Shown here one piece after another: positions 54,449 through 63,177 of a DNA stretch of 64,000 nucleotides. This DNA comes from Leptobacterium_A meishanense. Lineage in GTDB: Bacteria; Bacteroidota; Bacteroidia; Flavobacteriales; Flavobacteriaceae. How positions within the stretch are numbered: the first letter of the stretch is position 1; every line of letters starts with the position of its first letter. The translations under genes were made by a program, and so were the position numbers. The notes under the pieces were generated by a model. It saw only the letters and a list, made by a program, of their open reading frames with translations. It was not told where the DNA came from and did no database searches. The DNA lies in NCBI RefSeq assembly GCF_037645805.1, contig NZ_JBBEXE010000005.1:62001-126000 (forward strand), in the 5' to 3' direction.

Positions 54449-55701
54449 TTGGATTGGATTTCAAGCTGAAAAACTTTTCGGATGAGCTCTATACTTTCAT
54501 CCGAACCGTTGGCATTTTCTTTGAGGTGATTGGCAAAATGAGTCGTTATTTTATGAATAATCCGATCTGAGATAATTTCTGCTTGATCTTTATCAAAGCC
54601 ATTTAGTTTTTTACGCTGAAAATCTATTTCGGCCTCATTAATTGATTTCAGTTTCTTTTTTAGGGCTTTAATAGTGGGGGCAAATTTTCTAGATTCCAGC
54701 CAATCGATAAATTCTCCTTTTACTTCTTTTATAATTGCTTTTGCTTGTGGCACAAACTTTTTTCTACGCGCTAATGTTTTATCTGTTATTTCTGATAATT
54801 GATCAAGATGAACAAGGGTTATATTTTTCAAAGACATTACATTTTCATCTACATTTTTTGGAATGGACAGATCTAGAACAAGCAGTTCTCTATCAGTATG
54901 GATAATGTCTTTTGAAACGGTTGGGTTTTGTGCACCCGTCGCAACAATCAATACATCTGTTTTTCGTATTTCAGCTTGTAGTTCACTATATTCTTTTACA
55001 AGTAGGTTGAATTTCCCGGCAATTTTTTCTGCTTTGCCTCTAGTTCGGTTTATAAGCGTTATATGATCGTTCTGAGTGTGTTTTACGAGATTTTCACAAG
55101 TATTTCGGCCTATTTTTCCCGTCCCAAAGAGAAGTATGTTTTTTTCTGAAATATTTGGAACATTTGATAATATGTATTGAACGGATGCAAATGCTACAGA
55201 GGTGGCCCCTGATGAAATTTCAGTTTCATTTTTAATCCGCTTACTTGCTTGAATAACCGAATTACATAAGCGTTCTATAAAGGGATTGGCAAGACCTAAC
55301 TTTTTAGAAAGAATAAAACTTTGCTTTACCTGACTGATTATCTCAAAATCTCCTAAAATTTGACTGTCCAAACCTGTTCCAACCTTGAAAAGATGTGCAA
55401 TTGCATCCCGGTTTTTATGTACATATGCAATTTTTTCAAATTCTTCTATAGTTCCATGCGAGTGTTCACAGAGTAATTTGATAAGTTGAAAAGGGTGTTG
55501 TGCAAAACCATATATCTCCGTTCGATTACATGTAGATATTGCCAATATCCCATCAATACCCTCTTCTTTCGCCTGCTTAAGCAGGTTTTCTTTTTCTATT
55601 GTTCCAAGACTGAAGTGTCCGCGGATTTTTGCATCTGCCTTATGATAGCTCAACCCAATGGCATAAAAAGTATTGTATTTTGATATGTGGTACCGTTTCA
55701 T
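54445..55701 (-). CDS. hemA: Glutamyl-tRNA reductase
   Basis: 418 aa from ATG 55701 (MKRYHISKYNTFYAIGLSYH). A longer frame starts at 55728, but the promoter box at 55726-55733 covers that codon, so the shorter start is chosen. The catalytic cysteine is Cys58 in AISTCNRTEIYG; NADPH-binding LLFGTGKIGRNT follows. First committed step of the C5 heme route. First gene of the minus-strand heme run; the hemL gene needed for the next step is not in this window. Confidence 0.96.
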   Translation of the reverse strand: MKRYHISKYNTFYAIGLSYHKADAKIRGHFSLGTIEKENLLKQAKEEGIDGILAISTCNRTEIYGFAQHPFQLIKLLCEHSHGTIEEFEKIAYVHKNRDAIAHLFKVGTGLDSQILGDFEIISQVKQSFILSKKLGLANPFIERLCNSVIQASKRIKNETEISSGATSVAFASVQYILSNVPNISEKNILLFGTGKIGRNTCENLVKHTQNDHITLINRTRGKAEKIAGKFNLLVKEYSELQAEIRKTDVLIVATGAQNPTVSKDIIHTDRELLVLDLSIPKNVDENVMSLKNITLVHLDQLSEITDKTLARRKKFVPQAKAIIKEVKGEFIDWLESRKFAPTIKALKKKLKSINEAEIDFQRKKLNGFDKDQAEIISDRIIHKITTHFANHLKENANGSDESIELIRKVFQLEIQSK

Positions 55702-55725
55702 TTGCCTGTTCAGGAAATTCGAAAA

Positions 55726-55733
55726 CAAAAATA
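55726..55733 (-). promoter_or_regulatory. Minus-7 promoter box of the heme operon
   Basis: TATTTTTG on the minus strand, 25 bp before ATG 55701, perfect TAnnTTTG. No minus-33 element at standard spacing. Confidence 0.5.
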
Positions 55734-55827
55734 GGAGGAGTGTTTAATAGAAAATAACGCTCAAAGGACTTTTTATATCGTTTAAAGTGATTTTAAAGAT
55801 TTTATATCTGTAAAATCGAAAATACGC

Positions 55828-55835
55828 TATCTTTG
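55828..55835 (+). promoter_or_regulatory. Minus-7 promoter box of the AraC-type regulator
   Basis: TATCTTTG, perfect TAnnTTTG; a poor minus-33 (TCTG) lies 17 bp upstream. Confidence 0.45.
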
Positions 55836-55865
55836 TAGTAAAACCAATACTTTACATTTAATTTG

Positions 55866-55882
55866 TTTAGAATCATTCTAAA
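55866..55882 (+). promoter_or_regulatory. Perfect 17-bp palindrome, Fur-box-like 7-1-7 operator
   Basis: TTTAGAAT-C-ATTCTAAA: 8-bp arms around one base, 31 bp after the AraC promoter box and 20 bp before its ATG. Geometry is that of the Fur 7-1-7 site (TGATAAT-N-ATTATCA) with T-A changes typical of the phylum. A decayed copy lies before suf (37181-37195). Confidence 0.6.
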
Positions 55883-55902
55883 TAATAAGATTTACTAACA
55901 AC

Positions 55903-56796
55903 ATGGATCTTATATTAAAAAATAACGCTGTAGGTACTCCAAATGAAATAATCCTTGAAGAAGGGTTTATTGTTTTAAAGCATCAAAATGAAACAGATGT
56001 TACTAATCACATTATCAAGGAAATAAACAGTTCTTTTATACAGTTTCATTTTAGCCTGAAAGGTTCTGCAAAGTTTAATTTTAATGGGGGTCGCTACGCA
56101 CTAAATGTGGAAGAGGAAAAAGCATTATTGTTATACAATCCACAACGGGACCTTCCTATTGATATGGAAATAAATTCCAGAACTTGGTTAGTATCTATTT
56201 TAATTTCCATTCAGAAATTTCACTCACTCTTTTCTCCGGAAGCCGGATATGTTGATTTTTTAAGCAATGAAAACAAGCATAAAAAATATTATAGTGATAG
56301 TAATATATCTCCCTCTATGGCAGTGGTGCTCCACCAAATAATGAATGCTAACTTACATGAATCTATCTTAAATCTATATATTAAAGGAAAGGCATATGAA
56401 CTGTTGAGCTTATATTTCAATAAATCAGAAGATGCCGACATTGAACAATGCCCTTTTTTGATTGATGAAGAAAATGTACTTAAAATACGCAAAGCCAAAG
56501 ACATCGTTATTACCAATATGGCTGAACCTCCCGGATTGCAAGCATTGGCCAATCAGGTAGGGCTGAACCTAAAAAAGTTAAAAGTAGGGTTTAAGCAATT
56601 GTACGGGGATTCGGTATATAGTTTTTTGTTTGACTATAAAATGGAGTATGCCCGGAAAATGCTAGAAAGTGGTGAGTATAATGTAAATGAAGTAGGTTTA
56701 AAAGTAGGTTATAGTACTGCCAGCCATTTTATTGCAGCTTTTAAAAAGAAATTTGGCACTACGCCTAAAAAGTATTTGATGGCATTATCTTCTTAA
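55903..56796 (+). CDS. AraC-family transcriptional regulator
   Basis: 297 aa. An N-terminal ligand or dimer domain (about 1-185) with no recognised ligand motif precedes two helix-turn-helix units (about 200-297): PGLQALANQVGLNLKKLKVGFKQLYG and NVNEVGLKVGYSTASHFIAAFKKKFGTTPKKYL. It is divergent from the hemA-B run and 119 bp before hemH, so it probably regulates heme synthesis or iron/porphyrin use. The 7-1-7 palindrome in its own leader suggests that its level is controlled by iron. Confidence 0.9.
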   Translation: MDLILKNNAVGTPNEIILEEGFIVLKHQNETDVTNHIIKEINSSFIQFHFSLKGSAKFNFNGGRYALNVEEEKALLLYNPQRDLPIDMEINSRTWLVSILISIQKFHSLFSPEAGYVDFLSNENKHKKYYSDSNISPSMAVVLHQIMNANLHESILNLYIKGKAYELLSLYFNKSEDADIEQCPFLIDEENVLKIRKAKDIVITNMAEPPGLQALANQVGLNLKKLKVGFKQLYGDSVYSFLFDYKMEYARKMLESGEYNVNEVGLKVGYSTASHFIAAFKKKFGTTPKKYLMALSS

Positions 56797-56860
56797 ACCC
56801 TGTTACATCTATATTTAAAATCACTTTTCTCTATAATTATATCAATAAACATAACTTGAT

Positions 56861-56895
56861 TTTGCATAGAAAGCATGCTTTTTAATGTATTTTTG
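56861..56895 (+). promoter_or_regulatory. Promoter of hemH
   Basis: TTTG at 56861-56864 and TATTTTTG at 56888-56895, spacing 23 bp, match the Bacteroidota minus-33/minus-7 consensus; 20 bp before the ATG. Confidence 0.55.
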
Positions 56896-56915
56896 AACCA
56901 CAAAACATCATTTGC

Positions 56916-57953
56916 ATGAAAGGAGCTTTATTGATAAACCTTGGTTCTCCGGATAGTCCAACCCCTAAAGATGTAAAAAAATACCTAGATGAGTTTCTCA
57001 TGGATAAACGTGTTATTGACAGCCCTTATCTTATCCGGGCATTTGTGGTTAAAGGGATTATCTTGAATACCCGCCCAAAAAAATCAGCAGAAGCATACAA
57101 AAAAATATGGTGGAAAGAAGGGTCTCCACTCATTGTTATCTCAGAACGGTTTAAAGAAAAAATCGACAAACATACTTCTATCCCTGTAGCTTTGGCCATG
57201 CGTTATGGGTCTATGTCAATAAAAAAAGGATTGCAGGAACTTTATGATAAAGGGGTTTCCGAAGTATTGATGATCCCCCTATATCCTCATTATGCGATGT
57301 CTTCTTCCGAGACGGTCATTGCAAAAACTTTTAAGGAGCAACGAAAATATTTTCCAAACATGGAAATTACAACCGTTCCCCCTTTCTATAATCACCCGGA
57401 TTATATTAGGGTAATGGCTGAAAATATAAAAGAACATCTCAAAAGTTATAAACACGACCATCTTTTGTTCTCTTACCATGGGATTCCGGAACGGCATATC
57501 TATAAAACCGATCCTACAAAATCACACTGCAAAATTGACGGGAGCTGCTGCAATACCCCTTCTGAAGCACATAAAACCTGCTATCGGCACCAATGTTTTG
57601 AAACCACAAAGGAAATAGCTAATTATTTAAATTTAAAAGAAGGCACGTACAGCAATTCATTTCAATCACGATTGGGGCGCGATCCTTGGTTAAAACCTTA
57701 TACCGATTTTGAATTTGAACGATTAGCAAAAGAACACGGAGTAAAAAACTTAGCCGTGATTACACCCGCTTTTGTTTCTGATTGTCTAGAGACATTGGAA
57801 GAAATTGCCATGGAAGGAAAACAGCAGTTCTTGGAGGCAGGCGGAAAAAACTACATCCATGTACCCTGCTTAAACGATAATGACGACTGGGTAAACGTAA
57901 TGAGCCGATGGATTGATGAATGGGCCACTATTCAAAGTGCAACCAACACATGA
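56916..57953 (+). CDS. hemH: Ferrochelatase with internal cysteine insert
   Basis: 345 aa. The active-site histidine is His188 in FSYHGIPERH; the acidic C-terminal motif is in CLETLEEIAMEG. Between them lies an insert with five cysteines (205, 211, 212, 222, 227) in KSHCKIDGSCCNT ... HKTCYRHQC; internal inserts of this sort are known to hold a [2Fe-2S] cluster in some bacterial ferrochelatases. It puts ferrous iron into protoporphyrin IX, the last step of the pathway. The MATE gene starts within its stop codon (ATGA). Confidence 0.96.
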   Translation: MKGALLINLGSPDSPTPKDVKKYLDEFLMDKRVIDSPYLIRAFVVKGIILNTRPKKSAEAYKKIWWKEGSPLIVISERFKEKIDKHTSIPVALAMRYGSMSIKKGLQELYDKGVSEVLMIPLYPHYAMSSSETVIAKTFKEQRKYFPNMEITTVPPFYNHPDYIRVMAENIKEHLKSYKHDHLLFSYHGIPERHIYKTDPTKSHCKIDGSCCNTPSEAHKTCYRHQCFETTKEIANYLNLKEGTYSNSFQSRLGRDPWLKPYTDFEFERLAKEHGVKNLAVITPAFVSDCLETLEEIAMEGKQQFLEAGGKNYIHVPCLNDNDDWVNVMSRWIDEWATIQSATNT

Positions 57954-59290
57954 AAAAAACAACCTCTGCAGCACTTGGAACAGCTCCTATAGGAAAACTC
58001 CTTGTAAAACAAGCAGTTCCTGCTTCTATAGGAATTCTGGTCATGTCGCTCAACATTCTTGTCGATACCATTTTTGTAGGGCAATGGATTGGTTCTATTG
58101 CTATAGCAGCCATCAATGTAGTGCTCCCTGTCTCTTTTTTCATTGCTGCTTTAGGGATGGCTATCGGTATTGGAGGCTCTTCTATTGTTTCAAGAGCGTT
58201 AGGGTCCGGAAACAAAGAAAAAGCATTACAGTCTTTTGGAAATCAAATCACACTTACATTAGTAGTTACCATTAGTTTAATCACTTTAGGGCTGTTCTTT
58301 GTAGATGATATTATCCCAAAGTTTGGGGGTAAAGGAGCTATTTTCAATCCTGCCCGTATTTATTATATCATTGTATTGTATGGGGTTCCTTTTCTAGCAC
58401 TTTGCATGATGGGAAATAACGTAATCCGTGCAGAAGGAAAACCAAAACACGCTATGATTGCCATGATTATCCCTTCCATTGGGAATTTAATCATGGATTA
58501 TATTTTCATTTATGTACTGGATTATGGCATGCAAGGTGCCGCCTGGGCCACTACAGGTTCTTACCTATTATGCTTCGGCTATATTTTTTGGTTCTTTCTT
58601 TCTAAAAATTCTGAATTAAAAATTGGTTGGAAACATTTTAAGCTTCAACTTCCTATCGTTTCCGAGATAAGTTCTTTAGGTTTTGTTACCCTTGCCCGTC
58701 AGGCAGTAGTAAGTATCACTTATTTGTTTGTCAATAACATTTTGTTTGATCTAGGTGGAGAGGCTTCTGTAACTGTCTATGCTATTATTGGACGAATGTT
58801 GATGTTTGCCCTCTTCCCTGTTTTTGGTGTTACGCAAGGGTTTCTCCCCATTGCCGGATACAATTATGGTGCGCATCAATATCCCCGGGTAAGACAAAGT
58901 ATTAATACCGCCATCACCTATGCTTCTGTGGTAGGAACTATCGTTTTTGCTTTCATCATGATTTTCCCAGAAACGATTGTAAAAATATTTACAGATGATC
59001 CTATTGTGGTTTCCAATACGCCGTCGGCCATTCGTTGGGTATTTATGGCTACGCCTATTATTGCTGTCCAGCTTATTGGTGCTGCTTATTTTCAAGCCAT
59101 TGGCAAGGCCACTCCGGCATTATTGTTAACTCTAACCCGGCAGGGGTTTTTCTTTATTCCACTGCTCTTTGTTTTACCCTTCTACTATGGTGAACTTGGT
59201 GTTTGGGTCGCATTTCCTATCGCCGATATCTTATCGACTATTGTAACCGGATACTATCTGAATAGGGAAATACACCATAACTTAAAATAA
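57950..59290 (+). CDS. MATE-family efflux transporter
   Basis: 446 aa from ATG 57950, which overlaps the hemH stop by 4 bp; upstream in-frame codons belong to hemH. About 12 membrane segments in two similar halves, with the MATE features QAVPASIGILVMSLNILVDTIFVGQW and GFLPIAGYNYGAHQYPRVRQ. It exports cationic compounds or toxic metabolites with sodium or protons. Its coupling to hemH hints at export of porphyrins or related compounds, which is inference only. Confidence 0.9.
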   Translation: MKKTTSAALGTAPIGKLLVKQAVPASIGILVMSLNILVDTIFVGQWIGSIAIAAINVVLPVSFFIAALGMAIGIGGSSIVSRALGSGNKEKALQSFGNQITLTLVVTISLITLGLFFVDDIIPKFGGKGAIFNPARIYYIIVLYGVPFLALCMMGNNVIRAEGKPKHAMIAMIIPSIGNLIMDYIFIYVLDYGMQGAAWATTGSYLLCFGYIFWFFLSKNSELKIGWKHFKLQLPIVSEISSLGFVTLARQAVVSITYLFVNNILFDLGGEASVTVYAIIGRMLMFALFPVFGVTQGFLPIAGYNYGAHQYPRVRQSINTAITYASVVGTIVFAFIMIFPETIVKIFTDDPIVVSNTPSAIRWVFMATPIIAVQLIGAAYFQAIGKATPALLLTLTRQGFFFIPLLFVLPFYYGELGVWVAFPIADILSTIVTGYYLNREIHHNLK

Positions 59291-59304
59291 AGAACTTTAT
59301 TTTA
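59283..59304 (+). terminator. A/T-rich palindrome after the MATE gene (weak terminator)
   Basis: TAAAATAAAG-AA-CTTTATTTTA, perfect 10-bp arms, including the stop codon. The short loop and all-AT stem make it a weak terminator; a regulatory site is also possible. Confidence 0.35.
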
Positions 59305-59337
59305 GTATTTTTATAACCAAACTAACAAACTAAAAAT

Positions 59338-62300
59338 ATGCGTAAGTTATTCCTGAACGTAATCATGGTGCTTGTCATTACCTTAGGCACTTATCAAGAA
59401 GTTCATTCCCAAAGCAAACGAAAATCAAAAGAAACAACACCTGCCTACCCCGAAAAATTATATAGTTCTCTAGAATATCGCCTCTTGGGACCATTCCGAG
59501 GAGGACGTTCTGCTGCTGTAACCGGCGTACCGGGTGAGCCTAATTTATTCTATTTCGGAGCCACAGGTGGCGGTGTATGGAAAACAGAAGATGGGGGCCG
59601 TTCTTGGGAAAACATTTCTGATAGTTTTTTTGGAGGTTCTATTGGTGCCATTACTGTTGCTAACAGTGACCATAATGTGATCTATGTGGGTGGTGGAGAA
59701 GTAACTGTAAGAGGAAATGTATCTTCCGGATACGGCATATGGAAAAGTGAAGATGCAGGAAAAACATGGAAAGCATCCGGACTGGAAAAATCGAGGCATG
59801 TCCCGAGAATTGTTGTGCATCCTAATGATTATAATACAGTTTATGCAGCGGTATTAGGAGACATTTATAAACCTACCCAAGAAAGAGGAATTTACAAAAG
59901 CACCGATGGTGGAAAAACATGGAAAAAAACCTTGTTTGTAAATGACTTAGCAGGTGCTGTTGACTTAACTATAGATCCCAACAACCCAAGAATATTATAC
60001 GCTGCAACATGGCGGGTACAACGGACGCCCTACAGTTTAAGTAGTGGTGGAGAAGGCTCTGCATTGTGGAAAAGTACTGATAGCGGAGAAACCTGGACGG
60101 AGATTTCAAACAATGAAGGATTTGCAAAAGGGACACTCGGCATTATCGGAGTTACCGTATCTCCTCAAGATTCCGAGAGAATATGGGCTATTGTAGAAAA
60201 CCAGGAAAAAGGAGGCATTTACCGAAGTGAGAATGGTGGAAAAAATTGGAAACATATTAACGATGACAGAAGCCTTCGACAACGTGCCTGGTACTATACT
60301 AGAATCTATGCAGATACACAAGACAAAGATGTCGTTTATGTGGTTAATGTAAGCTATCACAAATCCAAAGATGGTGGAAAAACATTCAGTTCCAGCAATG
60401 CACCACATGGAGACCACCATGACCTATGGATTGCTCCTGAAAACCCCAAACGTATGATTATGGGCGATGATGGAGGTGCACAAATCAGCTACGATGGGGG
60501 CATCACATGGAGCACGTATCACAACCAACCCACAGCGCAATTTTACCGTGTAACCACAGACAACCATTACCCATACCGAATTTATGTAGCACAACAAGAT
60601 AACTCTACCATTCGGATTAATCATCGAAGTGATGGCTTTAGTATTGATGAAGATGATTGGGAACGAACTGCAGGAGGGGAATCAGCCCACATAGCAGTTG
60701 ACCCTTTGAATAACGATATTGTCTATGGGGGTAGTTACGGTGGTTTTTTAACGCGCGTAAATCATGAAACAGGCACAGTTAGAGCCATCAATGTATGGCC
60801 AGATAATCCTATGGGATATGGTGCCGAAGGTATGAAATATCGTTTTCAATGGAACTTCCCCATTATATTCTCTAAACACGATCCGAAAAAACTCTATACC
60901 TTCTCTAACCATGTGCACCTAAGTACTAATGAAGGACAAAGCTGGGAGTTGAAAAGTCCTGACTTAACACGAAACGACCCCGAGAAATTAAAATCCTCCG
61001 GAGGACCCATAACACAAGACAATACCGGAGTAGAGTATTATTGTACCATTTTTGCGGCTAATGAAAGCCCCTTGAAGGAAGGTCTTTTATGGATAGGCAG
61101 TGATGACGGCCTAGTGCATGTTACTAAAGATGGAGGGGAAACTTGGGAAAACGTTACGCCCAAAAACCTACCTGAATGGGCCATGATAAATAGCATAGAA
61201 CCTTCTGCTTATGATGAAGGTACATGTTATATTGCCGCAACACGTTACAAATTAGGGGACTTTGAACCGTATTTATATAAAACAACCGACTACGGGAAAA
61301 CATGGACAAAAATCACTACAGGGATAGATCGTGAACACTTTACCCGGGTGCTCCGTGAAGACCCTAAAAGAAAAGGATTGTTATACGCCGGGACTGAAAC
61401 AGGTATGTACATTTCCTTCAATGATGGACAAAACTGGCAACCTTTTCAGTTGAATTTGCCAATTGTTCCTATTACTGATTTAACTATCAAGGAGAATAAC
61501 CTTATTGTTGCTACCCAAGGAAGAAGTTTATGGATGATTGATGATTTAACAGTACTTCATCAATTAAATGCCAATGATAACAACAAAGATGTTATTCTTT
61601 TCAAACCAAAAGACAGTTATCGTACCAAGGGTGGCGCAGGGAGACCTTCTAAAACAGTCGGAACGAACCATCCAAATGGTGTGATTACTTATTTCTACTT
61701 GAAAAATTTTGACAAAGAAAAGGATACCGTATCACTAACTTATAAAGACAATGCCGGAAATGTTATTAAAGAATACAGCAATTTTTCAAAAGAGAAAGAG
61801 AATACGCTGAAAGCAAAAAAAGGAGCAAATCAATTCGTATGGAATATGCGATACGATGGTGCTGAACGTCTCCCGGGCATGATCTTATGGTGGGCAAATT
61901 TAAGCGGTGCAAAAGCCATTCCCGGGACATACCAAGTTTCACTTAACGTAAACGGGAATGAGGAAACAACACCTTTTAATATCCTACCTGACCCAAGAGC
62001 TGAAGTCACAGTGAATGATATGCAAACTCAGTTCGATTTTGTAAAAAGCGTAAATGAAACGGTTGACAAAGCACATAAGTCCATTAAAAAAATCCGAAAA
62101 ATCAATGAACAATTAGGTGCTTTCGAAAAACAATATACTACTGATGAGTTCAAAGAAAATGAACAAGTAAAAACCTTAGTAGAAAAAGCCAAAGCCCTGA
62201 AAAAACAATTTACAGAAATTGAAGAAGCACTTTATCAAACAAAAAACAGGAGTAATCAAGACCCTTTAAATTTCCCTATTAAATTAACCAACAAATTAGC

Positions 62301-62487
62301 ACATTTAAATAGTTTGGTAACCATTGATGATTTTCCCCCTACGGCTCAGGACATTGCTGTAAAAAATGAAATTACTGGACAAATTAAGGAGCAACTGGAA
62401 GCATTTGACAAATTAATTTCTGAAGAAATTGCTAATTTTAATAGACAATTTAATGACCTGCAATTAAGCTATTTATTTGTTGAATAG
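59338..62487 (+). CDS. Secreted VPS10/sortilin-like BNR (Asp-box) repeat protein
   Basis: 1049 aa with a signal peptide (MRKLFLNVIMVLVITLG, cut near residue 25). About 40-760 contains around eleven Asp-box turns (S/T-x-D-x-G-x-T/S-W), for example KTEDGGRSWENIS, KSTDGGKTWKKTL and VTKDGGETWENV, forming one or two sialidase-like propellers of the sortilin/VPS10 type. After a beta-rich segment comes an alpha-helical, Lys/Glu-rich end (about 900-1049, EQVKTLVEKAKALKKQFTEIEEALY). Members are often labelled glycosyl hydrolases, but no sialidase Arg triad or catalytic Tyr can be placed, so an enzyme role is doubtful. Confidence 0.85.
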   Translation: MRKLFLNVIMVLVITLGTYQEVHSQSKRKSKETTPAYPEKLYSSLEYRLLGPFRGGRSAAVTGVPGEPNLFYFGATGGGVWKTEDGGRSWENISDSFFGGSIGAITVANSDHNVIYVGGGEVTVRGNVSSGYGIWKSEDAGKTWKASGLEKSRHVPRIVVHPNDYNTVYAAVLGDIYKPTQERGIYKSTDGGKTWKKTLFVNDLAGAVDLTIDPNNPRILYAATWRVQRTPYSLSSGGEGSALWKSTDSGETWTEISNNEGFAKGTLGIIGVTVSPQDSERIWAIVENQEKGGIYRSENGGKNWKHINDDRSLRQRAWYYTRIYADTQDKDVVYVVNVSYHKSKDGGKTFSSSNAPHGDHHDLWIAPENPKRMIMGDDGGAQISYDGGITWSTYHNQPTAQFYRVTTDNHYPYRIYVAQQDNSTIRINHRSDGFSIDEDDWERTAGGESAHIAVDPLNNDIVYGGSYGGFLTRVNHETGTVRAINVWPDNPMGYGAEGMKYRFQWNFPIIFSKHDPKKLYTFSNHVHLSTNEGQSWELKSPDLTRNDPEKLKSSGGPITQDNTGVEYYCTIFAANESPLKEGLLWIGSDDGLVHVTKDGGETWENVTPKNLPEWAMINSIEPSAYDEGTCYIAATRYKLGDFEPYLYKTTDYGKTWTKITTGIDREHFTRVLREDPKRKGLLYAGTETGMYISFNDGQNWQPFQLNLPIVPITDLTIKENNLIVATQGRSLWMIDDLTVLHQLNANDNNKDVILFKPKDSYRTKGGAGRPSKTVGTNHPNGVITYFYLKNFDKEKDTVSLTYKDNAGNVIKEYSNFSKEKENTLKAKKGANQFVWNMRYDGAERLPGMILWWANLSGAKAIPGTYQVSLNVNGNEETTPFNILPDPRAEVTVNDMQTQFDFVKSVNETVDKAHKSIKKIRKINEQLGAFEKQYTTDEFKENEQVKTLVEKAKALKKQFTEIEEALYQTKNRSNQDPLNFPIKLTNKLAHLNSLVTIDDFPPTAQDIAVKNEITGQIKEQLEAFDKLISEEIANFNRQFNDLQLSYLFVE

Positions 62488-62500
62488 AAAGGTAAATATC

Positions 62501-62522
62501 AGGTTGAGCAAAGTCGAAACCT
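62501..62522. repeat. Short imperfect palindrome (REP-like)
   Basis: AGGTT-GAGCAAAGTCGAA-ACCT: short outer arms with a partly pairing centre. The core TTGAGCAAAGTCGAAACC resembles dispersed intergenic repeats of flavobacteria. It lies between two same-strand genes. Confidence 0.35.
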
Positions 62523-62562
62523 ATTCTTTAATATTTAAAAAACCTAAAATCAGGCACCAACA

Positions 62563-63114
62563 ATGTCCGAATATTATAACTACATAAAAGCCTTGCACCT
62601 CATTTTTGTAATCACATGGTTTGCAGGGCTTTTTTATATGCCCCGCTTATTTGTTTATCAGATAGAAGCCTTTCATAAACCCTCTCCAGAGAAAGAAATT
62701 TTAGGAAAGCAATTGAAGTTAATGGCCAAACGCTTATGGCACATTATTACTTGGCCATCTGCTATCCTGGCTATCATTTTTGCGCTCTGGCTGCTTATTT
62801 TAATCCCCGAATGGCTACAACAAGGGTGGATGCAAGTAAAATTAGGGTTTGTGATAATTCTTATCATCTACCATCTTAAAACACATCAACTATACAAACA
62901 ATTACAAAATGATGTCGTGAAGTACTCTTCTAATTTTATGCGTATATGGAATGAAGGAGCCACTATTATTTTGTTTGCTGTTATATTTCTTGTCGTACTC
63001 AAAAACAGTATCAACTGGATATTTGGTGTTGTTGGGGTTTTTTCACTAGCTATATTACTAATGCTAGGCATCAAATTATACAAACGTATCCGAGACAAAA
63101 ATCCGGATGCTTAA
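62563..63114 (+). CDS. hemJ: Protoporphyrinogen IX oxidase HemJ (UPF0093/CopD-like)
   Basis: 183 aa with five membrane segments. The family start is YNYIKALHLIFVITWFAGLFYMPRLFVYQIEA with the conserved His12, then KLMAKRLWHIITWPSAIL and WMQVKLGFVIILIIYHLKTH. HemJ oxidises protoporphyrinogen IX to protoporphyrin IX in the inner membrane, the step between HemF and HemH. It is some 5 kb from hemH and not in the same operon. It supplies the oxidase, so no hemG or hemY is needed. Confidence 0.93.
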   Translation: MSEYYNYIKALHLIFVITWFAGLFYMPRLFVYQIEAFHKPSPEKEILGKQLKLMAKRLWHIITWPSAILAIIFALWLLILIPEWLQQGWMQVKLGFVIILIIYHLKTHQLYKQLQNDVVKYSSNFMRIWNEGATIILFAVIFLVVLKNSINWIFGVVGVFSLAILLMLGIKLYKRIRDKNPDA

Positions 63115-63177
63115 GCCTTTTATTAGCTATATTGTGGCGTGATTATTGCTTATCTTTAACCGATAAAACAACGCTTT

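Noticed and set aside
59338..62487. Sialidase or exo-glycosidase call for the BNR protein
   Set aside because: Asp-boxes alone do not show catalysis; the arginine triad and nucleophilic tyrosine of sialidases could not be located.
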